A stretch of 64,000 bases of DNA from Afipia sp. Its GTDB lineage: Bacteria > Pseudomonadota > Alphaproteobacteria > Rhizobiales > Xanthobacteraceae. This document shows, piece by piece, positions 9,938-18,744 of this stretch. The stretch lies in NCBI GenBank assembly GCA_017474385.1, contig JAFVHU010000138.1, positions 21,859 to 85,858 of the forward strand, in the 5' to 3' direction. The translations under genes and the position numbers were made by a program. Under the pieces are notes generated by a model. The model saw only the letters and a program-made list of their open reading frames with translations. It had not been told where the DNA came from and made no database searches. Numbering within the stretch: position 1 is the first letter of the stretch; every line of letters starts with the position of its first letter.

Positions 9938-10026
9938 TGTCATGGCCGGGCTCGTCCCGGCCATCCCGACCCATGAAGCACCGTGCCCGATTTATCGCGA
10001 TCACCGGGACAAGCCCGGTGATGACA
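9938..10026. repeat. Intergenic palindromic repeat (TCATGGCCGGG type)
   Basis: The element opens with TGTCATGGCCGGGCTCGTCC, whose arms pair locally as GGCCGGG/CCCGGCC, and closes with a second hairpin ACCGGGACAAGCCCGGT and ATGACA, so the outer ends also pair as TGTCAT/ATGACA. This double-hairpin form recurs with different arm sequences at 31416-31512, 35902-36003 and 42260-42343. Confidence 0.75.
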
Positions 10027-10038
10027 GAGAAGAGAGCG

Positions 10039-10773
10039 TTACAGCTTGCTCTGTTCGTCGTGCTGAAACCCGAGATAGCTCGCCACCACGCGCTGGTCGC
10101 CGCTGATCTCCTTCGCCGAGCCGCTCATGATGAACTCGCCCAGCTCCATCACATAGGCGCGGTCGGCGATTTCAAGCGCGGCGCGGGCATTCTGTTCGAC
10201 CAGCAGCACCGATACGCCGGCCTGCCGCAGTTCGCCGATGGTGCGGAAAATATCCGCCACGATCAGTGGCGCGAGGCCGAGCGACGGCTCGTCCAGCATC
10301 AGCAATCGCGGCTGGCTCATCAGCGCGCGGCCCATTGCCAGCATCTGCTGCTCGCCGCCGGACAGCGTGCCGGCGAGCTGGGTACGCCGTTCCTTCAGCC
10401 GCGGGAACAGCGCAAAGACGCGCTCCTGTTCAGTGGCGGCCTTTGCGCGCGGCACACGGAAGCCGCCAAGTTGCAGGTTTTCCTCGACCGTCATGGTGCC
10501 GAACAGTTCGCGATGCTCCGGCACGATGCAAAGTCCCGCCGCGACCCGGTCCTCGATATCGAGACGGGAGATTTGCTGCCCGGAAAAGACAACGCTGCCG
10601 CGGAGCGGCAGGATTCCCATGATGGCGTTAAGCAGCGTGGTCTTGCCTGCGCCGTTGGCGCCGACAATGGTCACGATCTCATCGGCGTTGACGTCAAGCG
10701 AGACGCCGCGTACGGCTTCAACCTTGCCGTAGGCGATGTGGGCGTTTTCGACGGACAGCAGTTTCGTCGTCAT
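10039..10773 (-). CDS. livF: ABC transporter ATP-binding protein, LivF type
   Basis: This is a 244-aa cytoplasmic ATPase of a HAAT importer. It shows Walker A GANGAGKT (38-45), the LivF-type Q-loop region VPEHRELFGTMTVEENL, the signature LSGGEQQ, and Walker B LLMLDEPS followed by LGLAP. Its start overlaps the stop of the livM-livG fusion by four bases (ATGA), so translation is coupled. It is the last gene of the three-gene operon and is followed by a palindromic repeat. Confidence 0.93.
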   Translation of the reverse strand: MTTKLLSVENAHIAYGKVEAVRGVSLDVNADEIVTIVGANGAGKTTLLNAIMGILPLRGSVVFSGQQISRLDIEDRVAAGLCIVPEHRELFGTMTVEENLQLGGFRVPRAKAATEQERVFALFPRLKERRTQLAGTLSGGEQQMLAMGRALMSQPRLLMLDEPSLGLAPLIVADIFRTIGELRQAGVSVLLVEQNARAALEIADRAYVMELGEFIMSGSAKEISGDQRVVASYLGFQHDEQSKL

Positions 10774-12545
10774 GACGCTGTCCCCAGATAGGCTTTGATC
10801 ACGTCGGGATTGGCGCGAACGGCCATCGGCGTGCCTTCGGCGATCTTGGTGCCGAATTCCAGCACCACGATGCGGTCGGCGATGTCCATCACAAAGCCCA
10901 TGTCGTGCTCGACCAGCAGGACCGACATGCCCTCGGAGCGCAACTGGCGCAGCAACGCCGACAGCTTCTGCTTTTCCATGTGGCGCAAACCGGCCGCGGG
11001 TTCATCCAGCAACAGCAGGATCGGATCGACACACAACGCGCGGGCGATTTCCACGATGCGCTGTTGGCCGAGCGAGAGACTTCCCGCCAGTTGATGCATC
11101 TGGTCGCCGAGACCGACACGCTCGATCTGCTTTGCGGCTTCGGCGAGCAACGCGGCTTCATCCTTGCGGTCGAGCCGCAGCATGCTGGCGATCGCGCCGG
11201 CATGGCCGCGCAGATGGGTGCCGATGGCGACGTTTTCCAGCACGCTCATGTCCGGCACCAGCTTGACGTGCTGGAAGGTGCGGGCGACGCCAAGCTTTGC
11301 GATGTTCTGCGGCGGCGCGTTGTCGACGTTGTGGCCGAGAATGGAAATCGTTCCACCCGATGAGCGCAGCACGCCGGTGATGAGATTGAACGTGGTGCTC
11401 TTGCCGGCACCGTTAGGGCCGATGAGGGCCACGATCTCCCGCGCCTGCACGTCGAACGACACGTCGTTGACCGCGATCACACCGCCGAACTGTTTGCGTG
11501 CGGCCTGAATGTCGAGCAGCGTTTCGGAGGCGGGGATCGCCTTGCTGCGTGGCGGCAGCGGCTCCGCCACCTTCGGCCGTGGAAGCTTTGCGGTGTCGAA
11601 TTTCAGCAGGGCGGCAAGGCGGGGCCACATGCCGCCGGGCGCGACCTGCAACAGCGCCACCAGCAGGATGCCAAAGATCACGGTCTCGAGCTGCGCCGAT
11701 CCGTGAAACACCACCGGCAGGAAGCTTTGCAGGAATTCCTTGAGCACGACGACAATGCCGGCGCCGAGCACCGCGCCCCAGACATAACCCGCGCCGCCGA
11801 CCACCGCGATGAACAGATACTCGATGCCGGCATTCAGGCCGAACGGCGTGGGATTCACTGCGCGCTGGAAATGCGCATAGAGCCAGCCGGACAATCCGGC
11901 AAGCACCGCGGCATAGATGAAAACCAGCAGCTTGGCGCGCGCGGTCTGTACGCCGAAGGCTTCAGCCGCGATGTGACCACGGCGCAGTGCGCGAATGGCG
12001 CGGCCGGTCCGCGAGTCGAGCAGGTTCACGGTCAGCAGCGCGCAGACGATCACCGCGAACCAGATCGCGAAATAGATCTTGCCGGGATCGGTCAGTTGCA
12101 AGCCGCCGATCGCCAGCGGCGGAATGCCCGAAATGCCGTCGTTGCGTCCGACCAGCTCAAGCTTGCTGAACAGATAAAAGAGACTGATGCCCCAGGCGAT
12201 GGTGCCGAGCGGCAGGTAGTGGCCGGACAGGCGCACTGTAATGAGGCCAAGGATCACGGCCGCAACGCCGCTGACGATCAGCGACAGCGGCAATGTCAGC
12301 CACGGTGACAGTCCGTAGGAGGTGGTAAGGATCGCCGTCGTGTAGGCGCCGAAACCGCAGAATGCGGCCTGACCGAATGACGTCAGGCCGCCGACGCCGG
12401 TCAGCAGCACAAGGCCCATCGCCACCAGCGCTGCCAGGCCGATGTTATCGAGCAGCACGATCCAGAACGGCGGCATACCGGGAATCAGCGGAATGACCGC
12501 CATCACCAGCGCGAACACGATCATGCCCCAACGCTGCGCGCCCAT
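10770..12545 (-). CDS. LivM permease fused to LivG ATPase
   Basis: This is a single 591-aa protein that joins two ABC subunits. Residues 1 to about 325 are a LivM-type permease with many hydrophobic segments and the family motif [14 protein letters not shown]. After a proline-rich linker (about 325-345), residues 345-591 are a LivG ATPase with Walker [10 protein letters not shown], Walker [12 protein letters not shown] and the LivG ending KAYLGTAS. The C-loop reads LSLGQQ instead of LSGGQQ. The start ATG overlaps the TGA of livH by one base. The fusion fixes membrane and one ATPase subunit at 1:1. Such fusions exist in related genomes. Confidence 0.9.
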   Translation of the reverse strand: MGAQRWGMIVFALVMAVIPLIPGMPPFWIVLLDNIGLAALVAMGLVLLTGVGGLTSFGQAAFCGFGAYTTAILTTSYGLSPWLTLPLSLIVSGVAAVILGLITVRLSGHYLPLGTIAWGISLFYLFSKLELVGRNDGISGIPPLAIGGLQLTDPGKIYFAIWFAVIVCALLTVNLLDSRTGRAIRALRRGHIAAEAFGVQTARAKLLVFIYAAVLAGLSGWLYAHFQRAVNPTPFGLNAGIEYLFIAVVGGAGYVWGAVLGAGIVVVLKEFLQSFLPVVFHGSAQLETVIFGILLVALLQVAPGGMWPRLAALLKFDTAKLPRPKVAEPLPPRSKAIPASETLLDIQAARKQFGGVIAVNDVSFDVQAREIVALIGPNGAGKSTTFNLITGVLRSSGGTISILGHNVDNAPPQNIAKLGVARTFQHVKLVPDMSVLENVAIGTHLRGHAGAIASMLRLDRKDEAALLAEAAKQIERVGLGDQMHQLAGSLSLGQQRIVEIARALCVDPILLLLDEPAAGLRHMEKQKLSALLRQLRSEGMSVLLVEHDMGFVMDIADRIVVLEFGTKIAEGTPMAVRANPDVIKAYLGTAS

Positions 12546-13585
12546 CAGTCGTTCTCCTCTTCGACTTCTGGCGTAGCCAGCGAGCGCAGGATCAGGACCG
12601 GTAGCAGCAGCGTGAAGACGATGACCTCCTTGAAGTTGCTGGCATAGAACGACGAGAACGCCTCGACGATGCCCACCACCAGCGCGGCGGCGGCAGTGAG
12701 GGGATAGCTGACAAGGCCGCCGATGATGGCGGCGACGAAACCCTTCAGGCCGATCAGGAATCCGGTGTCGTAGTAGATGGTGGTGATCGGGACGATAAGG
12801 ATGCCGGAGATCGTGCCGATGACGGCGGCGAGCAGGAACGCGACCTGTCCCGACAGTGTGGTGCGGATGCCGACGATGCGCGCGCCGAGGCGATTGACGG
12901 CGGTGGCGCGCAGCGCCTTGCCGTAAAGCGTGTAGCCGAACAGCAGCCACAGCCCGACGATCAAGAGGATGGTGATGGCGTAGATGGCGATGCTCTGCCC
13001 GGTGAATCGCAGCGGCCCGAGGGTGAAGGCGGCGGTGGAGATCGCCGGTGCACGCAGGCCTTCGGGACCGAAGAACACCAGGCCCAGCCCCTGCAAGGCG
13101 AGATGCATGCCGACCGAGGCGATCAGCAGCACCAGCACCGAGGCGTGCGCGATCGGCTGATAGGCGATGCGATAAAGATAAAGACCGATGGGGGCGACGA
13201 TCACGATCGACAGCAGGAAGTTGACGATCACATTGTTCTGGCGTCCCGCCAGCAGCGTCGCCAGCCCCCAGATCGCGAGCGGCAGCAGGATGTTCAGCGC
13301 CAGCGAGCGAACGAACTTGCGTCCGTTCATCGTGCTTCGTCCGGCGACCATATCGAAAGTGAACGCAACCACGCCCATGCCCAATGCGAGCAGGGTGGTG
13401 CCCGGCACCTTGCCTGTGGCCAGCACGGCATAGGTCAGCGCGCCGAAGGTGACGAACTCGCCCTGGGGAATCAGGATGACGCGGGTCACCGCGAATACCA
13501 GAACGAGCGCGAGCCCGAGCAGCGCGTAGATCGCGCCGCTGGTTATTCCGTCCTGCAACAGGAACAGAAGGATCGTGCTCTCCAA
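12545..13585 (-). CDS. livH: ABC transporter permease, LivH type
   Basis: This is a 346-aa inner-membrane permease, longer than usual (about 290 aa). The N-terminus (DGITSGAIYALLGLALVLVF, IPQGEFVTFGAL) and C-terminus (LIGLKGFVAAIIGGLVSYP) are typical LivH. An extra segment of about 50 residues near 80-130 (FTFDMVAGRSTMNGRKF to IVNFLLSIVIVAPIG) probably adds membrane spans. It is the first gene of the operon livH-livMG-livF and is divergent from marR, with the operator-like repeat between them. Confidence 0.9.
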   Translation of the reverse strand: MESTILLFLLQDGITSGAIYALLGLALVLVFAVTRVILIPQGEFVTFGALTYAVLATGKVPGTTLLALGMGVVAFTFDMVAGRSTMNGRKFVRSLALNILLPLAIWGLATLLAGRQNNVIVNFLLSIVIVAPIGLYLYRIAYQPIAHASVLVLLIASVGMHLALQGLGLVFFGPEGLRAPAISTAAFTLGPLRFTGQSIAIYAITILLIVGLWLLFGYTLYGKALRATAVNRLGARIVGIRTTLSGQVAFLLAAVIGTISGILIVPITTIYYDTGFLIGLKGFVAAIIGGLVSYPLTAAAALVVGIVEAFSSFYASNFKEVIVFTLLLPVLILRSLATPEVEEEND

Positions 13586-13683
13586 GGCGTCCCCTCAAGC
13601 GTCGCGCGCACGCGGATTGAAGGGTCCGCTGCACCGAGAGCGGCGGTTGAACTCCGCCATCGCTATTTGATATGTTTTATAAC

Positions 13684-13701
13684 GATTATCGAGTATAATC
13701 A
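13684..13701. promoter_or_regulatory. Putative MarR operator, marR/livH spacer
   Basis: GATTAT and ATAATC form a perfect inverted repeat with a five-base spacer (CGAGT). Read on the minus strand it is TGATTATACTCGATAA, which matches 14 of 16 bases of the site between pobA and the binding protein. The location between marR and the transporter operon fits autoregulation and repression of livH. Confidence 0.65.
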
Positions 13702-13771
13702 CAAGCCTTGGCCGCCTTTGGACGTCGAGGCGCCCTTATAGCAAGAGCAGACCGACGACAGGAAGCGCACG

Positions 13772-14293
13772 ATGGCTGTTTCCAGAACCGCGAGTACCGC
13801 TGCCGTCAAAGCCAAAAAACGGGTGCCCGCGGTGCGCGCGCGGACGATATCTCCTGCCGCCCCGATCCGGATCGGCGACTTGTCGGACTTCCTCGGCTAT
13901 TCGCTCAAGCGCGCGCAACTGCGGATTTTCGACGATTTCATCGGCTGCGTTGCGGCGCTGCAACTGACGCCGGCGCAATTCTCGGTCCTGATGCTGGTCG
14001 AAGCGAATCCCGGACGGAACCAGACCGAGATTGCCAGCACGCTCGGCATTCTGCGGCCGAATTTCGTCGCCATGCTGGATGAGCTGGAAAGCCGGGATCT
14101 CTGTGTCCGGGTCCGCTCCAATAGCGATCGCCGCTCGCATATCCTGAAGCTGACGGACAAGGGCCGCGCGGTTCTGTCCCGCGCCAGAAAACTGATCGAA
14201 ACCCGGCACGAGGCGCGCCTCAAGGACCTGCTGGGAGAGGACAACCGCACCTTGCTGCTGGCGATGCTCGGCAAGATCGCGAAGGAGTTTTAG
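13772..14293 (+). CDS. MarR-family transcriptional regulator
   Basis: This is a 173-aa regulator. A basic N-terminal tail of about 30 residues precedes the dimerisation helix (IGDLSDFLGYSLKRAQLRIFDDF) and the winged helix-turn-helix (LTPAQFSVLMLVEANPGRNQTEIASTLG, RPNFVAMLDELESRDLC, wing RVRSNSDRRSHILKLTDKG). AGGA precedes the ATG by about nine bases. It is divergent from the HAAT transporter. Relatives sense aromatic acids or aryl-CoA esters (BadR, CouR, HcaR), which would suit the pobA context; the ligand here is inferred. Confidence 0.9.
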   Translation: MAVSRTASTAAVKAKKRVPAVRARTISPAAPIRIGDLSDFLGYSLKRAQLRIFDDFIGCVAALQLTPAQFSVLMLVEANPGRNQTEIASTLGILRPNFVAMLDELESRDLCVRVRSNSDRRSHILKLTDKGRAVLSRARKLIETRHEARLKDLLGEDNRTLLLAMLGKIAKEF

Positions 14294-14308
14294 GGGGCTA
14301 TCTCTCTT

Positions 14309-14437
14309 CACCTCTCCCCGTTCACGGGGAGAGGTCGGATTGCGGAGCAATCCGGGTGAGGGGCCACTTTCATTGATGTCGTCGAGGAGGTCTGCCCCTC
14401 ACCCCAACCCTCTCCCCGCAAGAGCGGGGCGAGGGGG
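14309..14437. repeat. Intergenic palindromic repeat, family A, copy 2
   Basis: This has the same architecture as the copy at 4924: a CTCTCCCCG/CGGGGAGAG hairpin, a second stem (GGATTG...CAATCC, changed on both sides relative to GGATCG/CGATCC in the other copies), GGGTGAGGGGC, a variable middle, and a closing CTCTCCCCGC hairpin. It lies between the convergent marR and glycerate kinase genes. Confidence 0.85.
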
Positions 14438-14438
14438 C

Positions 14439-15722
14439 TTACGGATCCACCAGAATGATGCGGATGTCGTTGACGTTGGTCAGCGTCGGCCCGGTCATCA
14501 GAAGATCGCCGGTGGCTTCAAAAAACGCGGTGGCGTCGTTGTTGTCGAGGTAGCTTTTCGGATCGAGCTTGAGTTCGCGCATCTTGGCAAACGTGCGCTG
14601 ATCGAGCATCGCACCGGCCGGATCGGTCGGATTCCCTGCGCCGCCGTCCGCGCCGTCGGTGTCGCCCGCCAGCACGCAAATGCCCGTTGTATTGACGAAC
14701 AGGCTCGCGAGGGCGAGCACGTATTCCTGATTAGGTCCGCCGCGGCCGTTGCCGCGCACCGTGACGGTGAGTTCGCCGCCGGACAGGACGGCCAGCTTCT
14801 TTCCCTCGGCGTGCGCCTTCAGCGCGATCTGCGCATGGGCAGCAGCAACGTCGCGCGCTTCGCCTTCAAGATCCGCACCGAGCGCGACGACCTCATAGCC
14901 GGCGTTTCGCGCAACCGCCACCGCAGCGTCGAGCGATTCCTGCGGCCGCGCGATGATCTTGAACTGCGCACGCGCGAACGCCGCGTCACCCGGCTTACAA
15001 CTTTCGTTGCGCGGATCGTTCAGTGCCGCAGCCACGGCATTGTCCGCCTTGATCTGATAGCGGGCGACAATCTCGCGCGCGTCGGCCAGCGTCGTGGTGT
15101 CCGGCACTGTCGGCCCCGAGGCGATGGTCGCGGGGTCGTCGAACGGCACGTCCGAGATCGCCAGCGTCAGAATTTGCGCGGGTGCGGCAGCGCGCGCGAG
15201 CCTGCCGCCCTTAATGCGCGAGAGATGTTTCCGGACTGTGTTCATCTCGCCGATCGGTGCGCCTGATCGCAACAGGCTCTTGTTCATCGCCTGCTTCTGC
15301 GTGAACGAAATTCCGTCCGCCGGCGCGACCCAGTTCGCCGAACCGCCGCCGGACAACAGCACCAGAACGAGATCGTCGGCGCCGGCAGCATCAGCCAGTT
15401 CAAGCGTCCGCGCCGCGGCTTTCATGCCCGCTTCGTCTGGCACCGGGTGACCAGCCTCGACAATCTCGATGCGCCGGGTCGGCATGCCATATCCGTGGCG
15501 CGTGGTGGCGAGCCCCGACAACCGCGCAGGATCGATATGGCCGCCGTCGAGATAATGCCGTTCCGCCGCATGCGCCAACGCGCCGGCGGCCTTGCCTGCG
15601 GCCAGACAGAGGATGCGCCCGCGTGGCGGTGGCGGCAGATGTTCGGCAAGAATGCGATCTGGATGGGCTGCGGCGACAGCGGCGTCGAAAATGGCACGCA
15701 GCAAAGGGCGTTTGTCGGTCAT
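14439..15722 (-). CDS. ttuD: Glycerate 2-kinase / MOFRL-family protein
   Basis: This is a 427-aa cytoplasmic enzyme of the GckA/TtuD family that phosphorylates glycerate to 2-phosphoglycerate (older literature calls the family hydroxypyruvate reductase). Visible motifs are LAAGKAAGALA near the N-terminus, VLLSGGGSANW (about residue 125), MNTVRKHLSRIKGG, and the C-terminal MOFRL domain with LSGGELTVTVRGNGRGGPNQEY and AGDTDGADG. It follows the three binding-protein genes on the same strand but is separated from them by a terminator. Confidence 0.88.
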   Translation of the reverse strand: MTDKRPLLRAIFDAAVAAAHPDRILAEHLPPPPRGRILCLAAGKAAGALAHAAERHYLDGGHIDPARLSGLATTRHGYGMPTRRIEIVEAGHPVPDEAGMKAAARTLELADAAGADDLVLVLLSGGGSANWVAPADGISFTQKQAMNKSLLRSGAPIGEMNTVRKHLSRIKGGRLARAAAPAQILTLAISDVPFDDPATIASGPTVPDTTTLADAREIVARYQIKADNAVAAALNDPRNESCKPGDAAFARAQFKIIARPQESLDAAVAVARNAGYEVVALGADLEGEARDVAAAHAQIALKAHAEGKKLAVLSGGELTVTVRGNGRGGPNQEYVLALASLFVNTTGICVLAGDTDGADGGAGNPTDPAGAMLDQRTFAKMRELKLDPKSYLDNNDATAFFEATGDLLMTGPTLTNVNDIRIILVDP

Positions 15723-15777
15723 CAGGTCATCGCTTGGCGCTATACGGGCTCAAGACATGACATGATCGGCCGCCCGA

Positions 15778-15810
15778 TAAAAGGCCCTCCGCAAGGTTAT
15801 TGCGGAGGGC
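15778..15810 (-). terminator. Terminator between binding protein 1 and glycerate kinase
   Basis: On the minus strand an 11-bp stem GCCCTCCGCAA/TTGCGGAGGGC with a five-base loop is followed by CTTTTAT. It matches in style the terminators after the other two binding-protein genes. Confidence 0.85.
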
Positions 15811-15848
15811 GGAAATATTTTCAGATGTGGCCGTGTAGAGCGGGGAAA

Positions 15849-15873
15849 CCGGATTTCTGAATTGGAAATCCGG
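15849..15873 (-). terminator. Second hairpin just after binding protein 1
   Basis: CCGGATTTC and GAAATCCGG pair over nine bases with a seven-base loop. On the minus strand the hairpin begins 19 bases past the stop codon and is followed by TTTCCCC. It may help termination or protect the 3' end; I see no strong U-tract. Confidence 0.45.
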
Positions 15874-15892
15874 CTTCCTTCCGAGCCGATTA

Positions 15893-17122
15893 TCAGCCGC
15901 CGATCTCGCCGCTGATGATGGGGCCGAACAGCTCCCAGCGCTCGCCCTTGAACTTCATCATCTGCAACTGTTCGATCGGAGCGAAGTCGGTCGCGCTGGT
16001 GTTCAGCTTGATGCCGGGCAGGCCCATCTCTTGCTGAAGGTCCTTGATGCTGGCGGCCTGCTTCATGACGTTCTCGCGGGTGAGATTGTCACCGCAGGCC
16101 TTCAGCACATGCACCATCGTCTGCGCGGAGCTGTAGCCGTACGCAACCGAGCTGTCGGCCCGGTTGGCTTCGGGGAAGTACTTCGCGAGGAAGGCGTCGA
16201 AGTTCTTCACGCCCAGATCGTCCTTCCACTGCGGGTCGGTCGGATCCTTGCCGTAGGTCGCGGAGATCACGTCTTGCGCATTTTCGAAACCGGCCGGCTT
16301 GATGACCGATCCGGTGGATGAGGCGACGTTGTTCAGGATGAAGAGCGGCTTCCATCCAAGCTCGGCGACCTTCTTGATTGATTGCGCGCCGAATTTCGGC
16401 GTGGTGATGCTGACGAAGACATCAGCGCCTTTCGATTTCAACGCAACGACCTGCGAGTCGATCGTCGGGACGGACGTCTCGTAAGGTTCCTCGGCGATGA
16501 TCATCGAAGCGCCCTTGGCTCCGAGACCGTCCTTCAGGCCCTTCAAAACATCCTTACCGAAGTCGTCGTTCTGATAAAGAATGCCGATCTTGCCGTTCGG
16601 CTTTTCCTTCATCAGGTATTTCGCATAGATGATTCCTTCGCTCTGGTAGTTGGGCTGCCAGCCCATGGTCCAGGGAAAGTTCTTCGGATCGTTCCACTTG
16701 GTGGCGCCGGTGGCGACAAACAGTTGCGGCACCTTCTTGGAGTTCATGTATTTCTGAATCGCCGAATTCGACGGTGTGCCGAGCGAGTTGAAGATCAGAA
16801 GAACTTCATCGCTCTCGACCAGTTTGCGGGCCTGCTCCACCGCCTTCGGCGGCGAATAGCCGTCGTCATAGGAAATGAAATTGATCTTGCGGCCGTTGAT
16901 GCCGCCTTCGGCGTTGATCTTGTTGAAGTAGGCCGCCTGGGTTTTGCCGATGATGCCGTAGGCGGAGGCGGGTCCGCTGTAGGGCATGATGCTGCCGATC
17001 TTGATTTCGGTGTCGGTGGCCCCGGTATCGTATTTCTTCTGGGCCAATGCGCCGCTGCTCATCGCGGCGACAAAAGCGAAAGTCGCGGCGGCAGTAGCAA
17101 GGCGAGACGTCGTCATGGACAT
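15893..17122 (-). CDS. HAAT-type substrate-binding protein, tandem copy 1
   Basis: This is a 409-aa periplasmic binding protein (LivK/Peripla_BP_6). The signal peptide ends ALA before QKKYDTGATDTEIKIG. The start MSMTTSRLA is chosen because GGGAG lies seven bases upstream; a longer open frame exists but lacks support and is longer than the two paralogues. It is highly similar along its whole length to the next two genes and ends GEIGG. It has its own promoter region and terminator. It probably feeds the liv operon at 20349-23764. The ligand may be a dicarboxylic, fatty or aromatic acid given the pim operon nearby. Confidence 0.88.
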   Translation of the reverse strand: MSMTTSRLATAAATFAFVAAMSSGALAQKKYDTGATDTEIKIGSIMPYSGPASAYGIIGKTQAAYFNKINAEGGINGRKINFISYDDGYSPPKAVEQARKLVESDEVLLIFNSLGTPSNSAIQKYMNSKKVPQLFVATGATKWNDPKNFPWTMGWQPNYQSEGIIYAKYLMKEKPNGKIGILYQNDDFGKDVLKGLKDGLGAKGASMIIAEEPYETSVPTIDSQVVALKSKGADVFVSITTPKFGAQSIKKVAELGWKPLFILNNVASSTGSVIKPAGFENAQDVISATYGKDPTDPQWKDDLGVKNFDAFLAKYFPEANRADSSVAYGYSSAQTMVHVLKACGDNLTRENVMKQAASIKDLQQEMGLPGIKLNTSATDFAPIEQLQMMKFKGERWELFGPIISGEIGG

Positions 17123-17186
17123 TATTTGCTCCCTGATTCTTGTTCGCATCCTCGATCGTTTTTTTGAAAGCTCTTTGGCTTTCGAG

Positions 17187-17270
17187 AGCTCTTGGCGGCT
17201 CGCCGTCATTCAATACCTTTTGGCTGGTCTGTTCAACGAAAAGCCCCCTGCGATAGCGTCGCAGAGGGCT
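17187..17270 (-). repeat. Duplicated spacer unit with terminator (after copy 2)
   Basis: This 84-base block aligns without gaps to 18624-18707. It contains, on the minus strand, a terminator for binding protein 2 (stem GCCCTCTGCGA/TCGCAGGGGGC, then TTTTC) and a conserved stretch GTATTGAATGACGGCGAGCC that would lie in the leader or promoter of copy 1. The 30-base distal part matches 26 of 30. It shows that the gene array grew by duplicating whole transcription units. Confidence 0.75.
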
Positions 17271-17341
17271 TAATGTTTCATCAGGCGAAACATGAGGCAG
17301 GGTATTAACAACCAAGACCTGCCTTTTGCAGTGCGAAGGTC

Positions 17342-18571
17342 TTAGCCGCCGACCTCACCGCTCATGACATCGCCGAACAGCACCCAGCGATCTCCCTCGA
17401 ACCTCTGCAGTTGCAACTGGCTGATCGGTGCGAAGTTGGTCGCGCTGGTGTTGATCCTGACGCCGGGCAACAGGCCGTCGATTTGCAGGTCCTTGATGCT
17501 GGCGGCCTGCTTCATGACGTTCTCGCGGGTGAGATTGTCACCACACGCCTTGAGAACATGAACCAGGGTCTGTGCGACGTCGTAACCGACCATCACTGAT
17601 CCATCGGCGCGATTGCCGTCGGGAAAGTACTTGGCGAGGAAGGCATCGAAGGCCTTGACGCCTGCGTCGTCCTTCCATTGCGGATCGGTGGCATCCTTGG
17701 CGTAAGCTGCCGAGATGATGCCCTGCGAGTTCTCGAAGCCGGCGGGTTTCATGACCGTGCCGGTCGAGGCGCCGACATTGTTCAGGATGAACATCGGCTT
17801 CCACTGGAGTTCGGCGACCTTCTTGATCGACTGGGCGGCGAACTTCGGCGTGGTGATGCTGATGAAGATATCGACACCCTTCGACTTCAGCGTGACGATC
17901 TGCGAATCGATGGTGGGCACGCTGGTCTCATAAGGCTCCTCGGCGATGATCATCGTTGCCGCCTTGGCGCCGAGACCGTCCTTGATGCCCTTGAGGTAGT
18001 CCTTGCCGTAGTCGTCGTTCTGATAAAGGATGCCGATCTTGCCGTTCGGTTTTTCCTTCATCATGTATTTCGCGTAGATGCGGCCTTCGCTCTGGTAGCT
18101 GGGCTGCCAGCCCATGGTCCAGGGAAACTCCTTCGGGTCGTTCCACTTGGTCGCGCCGGTGGCGACGAACAATTGCGGCACCTTCTTGGAGTTCATGTAT
18201 TTCTGGATCGCCGAGTTCGACGGCGTGCCGAGCGAGTTGAAGATCAGCAGGACTTCATCGCTCTCGACCAGCTTGCGGGCCTGTTCGACAGCCTTCGGCG
18301 GCGAGTAAGCATCGTCGTAGGAAATGAAGTTGATCTTGCGGCCGTTGATGCCGCCCTCGGCATTGATCTTGTTGAAGTAGGCCTGTTCGGTCTTGCCGAT
18401 AACGCCGTAGGCGGAGGCCGGTCCGCTGTAGGGCATGATGTTGCCGATCTTGATTTCAGTATCGGATGCGCCTGGATCGTATTTCTTTTGGGCGAGTGCG
18501 CCGGTGCTTGTCGCGGTGAGCAGGGCCACGGCGGCCGAAGCGACCGCGAGTCGCGCGTAGAGTGCTGACAT
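17342..18571 (-). CDS. HAAT-type substrate-binding protein, tandem copy 2
   Basis: This is a 409-aa paralogue of the flanking genes with a signal peptide (GALA before QKKYDPGASDTEIKIG) and the same family landmarks: MPYSGPASAYGVIGK, FISYDDAYSPPKAVEQARKL, NSLGTPSNSAIQKYM and ILYQNDDYGKDYLKG. A strong AAGGAGG precedes the ATG. The terminator after it and a separate upstream region make it a single-gene unit. It is closer to copy 1 than to copy 3 by eye (for example the shared FNSLGTPSNSA and MKEKPNGKIGIL), so the copy 1/copy 2 split is the younger one. Confidence 0.88.
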   Translation of the reverse strand: MSALYARLAVASAAVALLTATSTGALAQKKYDPGASDTEIKIGNIMPYSGPASAYGVIGKTEQAYFNKINAEGGINGRKINFISYDDAYSPPKAVEQARKLVESDEVLLIFNSLGTPSNSAIQKYMNSKKVPQLFVATGATKWNDPKEFPWTMGWQPSYQSEGRIYAKYMMKEKPNGKIGILYQNDDYGKDYLKGIKDGLGAKAATMIIAEEPYETSVPTIDSQIVTLKSKGVDIFISITTPKFAAQSIKKVAELQWKPMFILNNVGASTGTVMKPAGFENSQGIISAAYAKDATDPQWKDDAGVKAFDAFLAKYFPDGNRADGSVMVGYDVAQTLVHVLKACGDNLTRENVMKQAASIKDLQIDGLLPGVRINTSATNFAPISQLQLQRFEGDRWVLFGDVMSGEVGG

Positions 18572-18623
18572 TTACGTTCCTCCTTGGAATCGTGTTTGTG
18601 TCTTCGTTCTGTTTTTGATTCTA

Positions 18624-18707
18624 AGCTCTTTGCGGCTCGCCAATATTCAATACGGTTTTGGAATGCCGTTCAATGAAAAGCCCTCCGCGACGGCGTCGCG
18701 GAGGGCT
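18624..18707 (-). repeat. Duplicated spacer unit with terminator (after copy 3)
   Basis: This block is the partner of 17187-17270. On the minus strand it has a 12-bp GC-rich stem (GCCCTCCGCGAC and its complement) followed by TTTTC, ending the copy 3 transcript, and then the conserved GTATTGAAT...GGCGAGCCGC stretch upstream of copy 2. Confidence 0.75.
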
Positions 18708-18744
18708 CATTTTTTCAGCAGCCTGTTTTTCGCAGAGCGAAAGG

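Noticed and set aside
12546-13634. Upstream extension of the livM-livG frame across the whole livH gene (total 954 codons).
   Set aside because: The extension is the out-of-frame shadow of livH; the LivM protein starts at 12545 with a TGATG junction.
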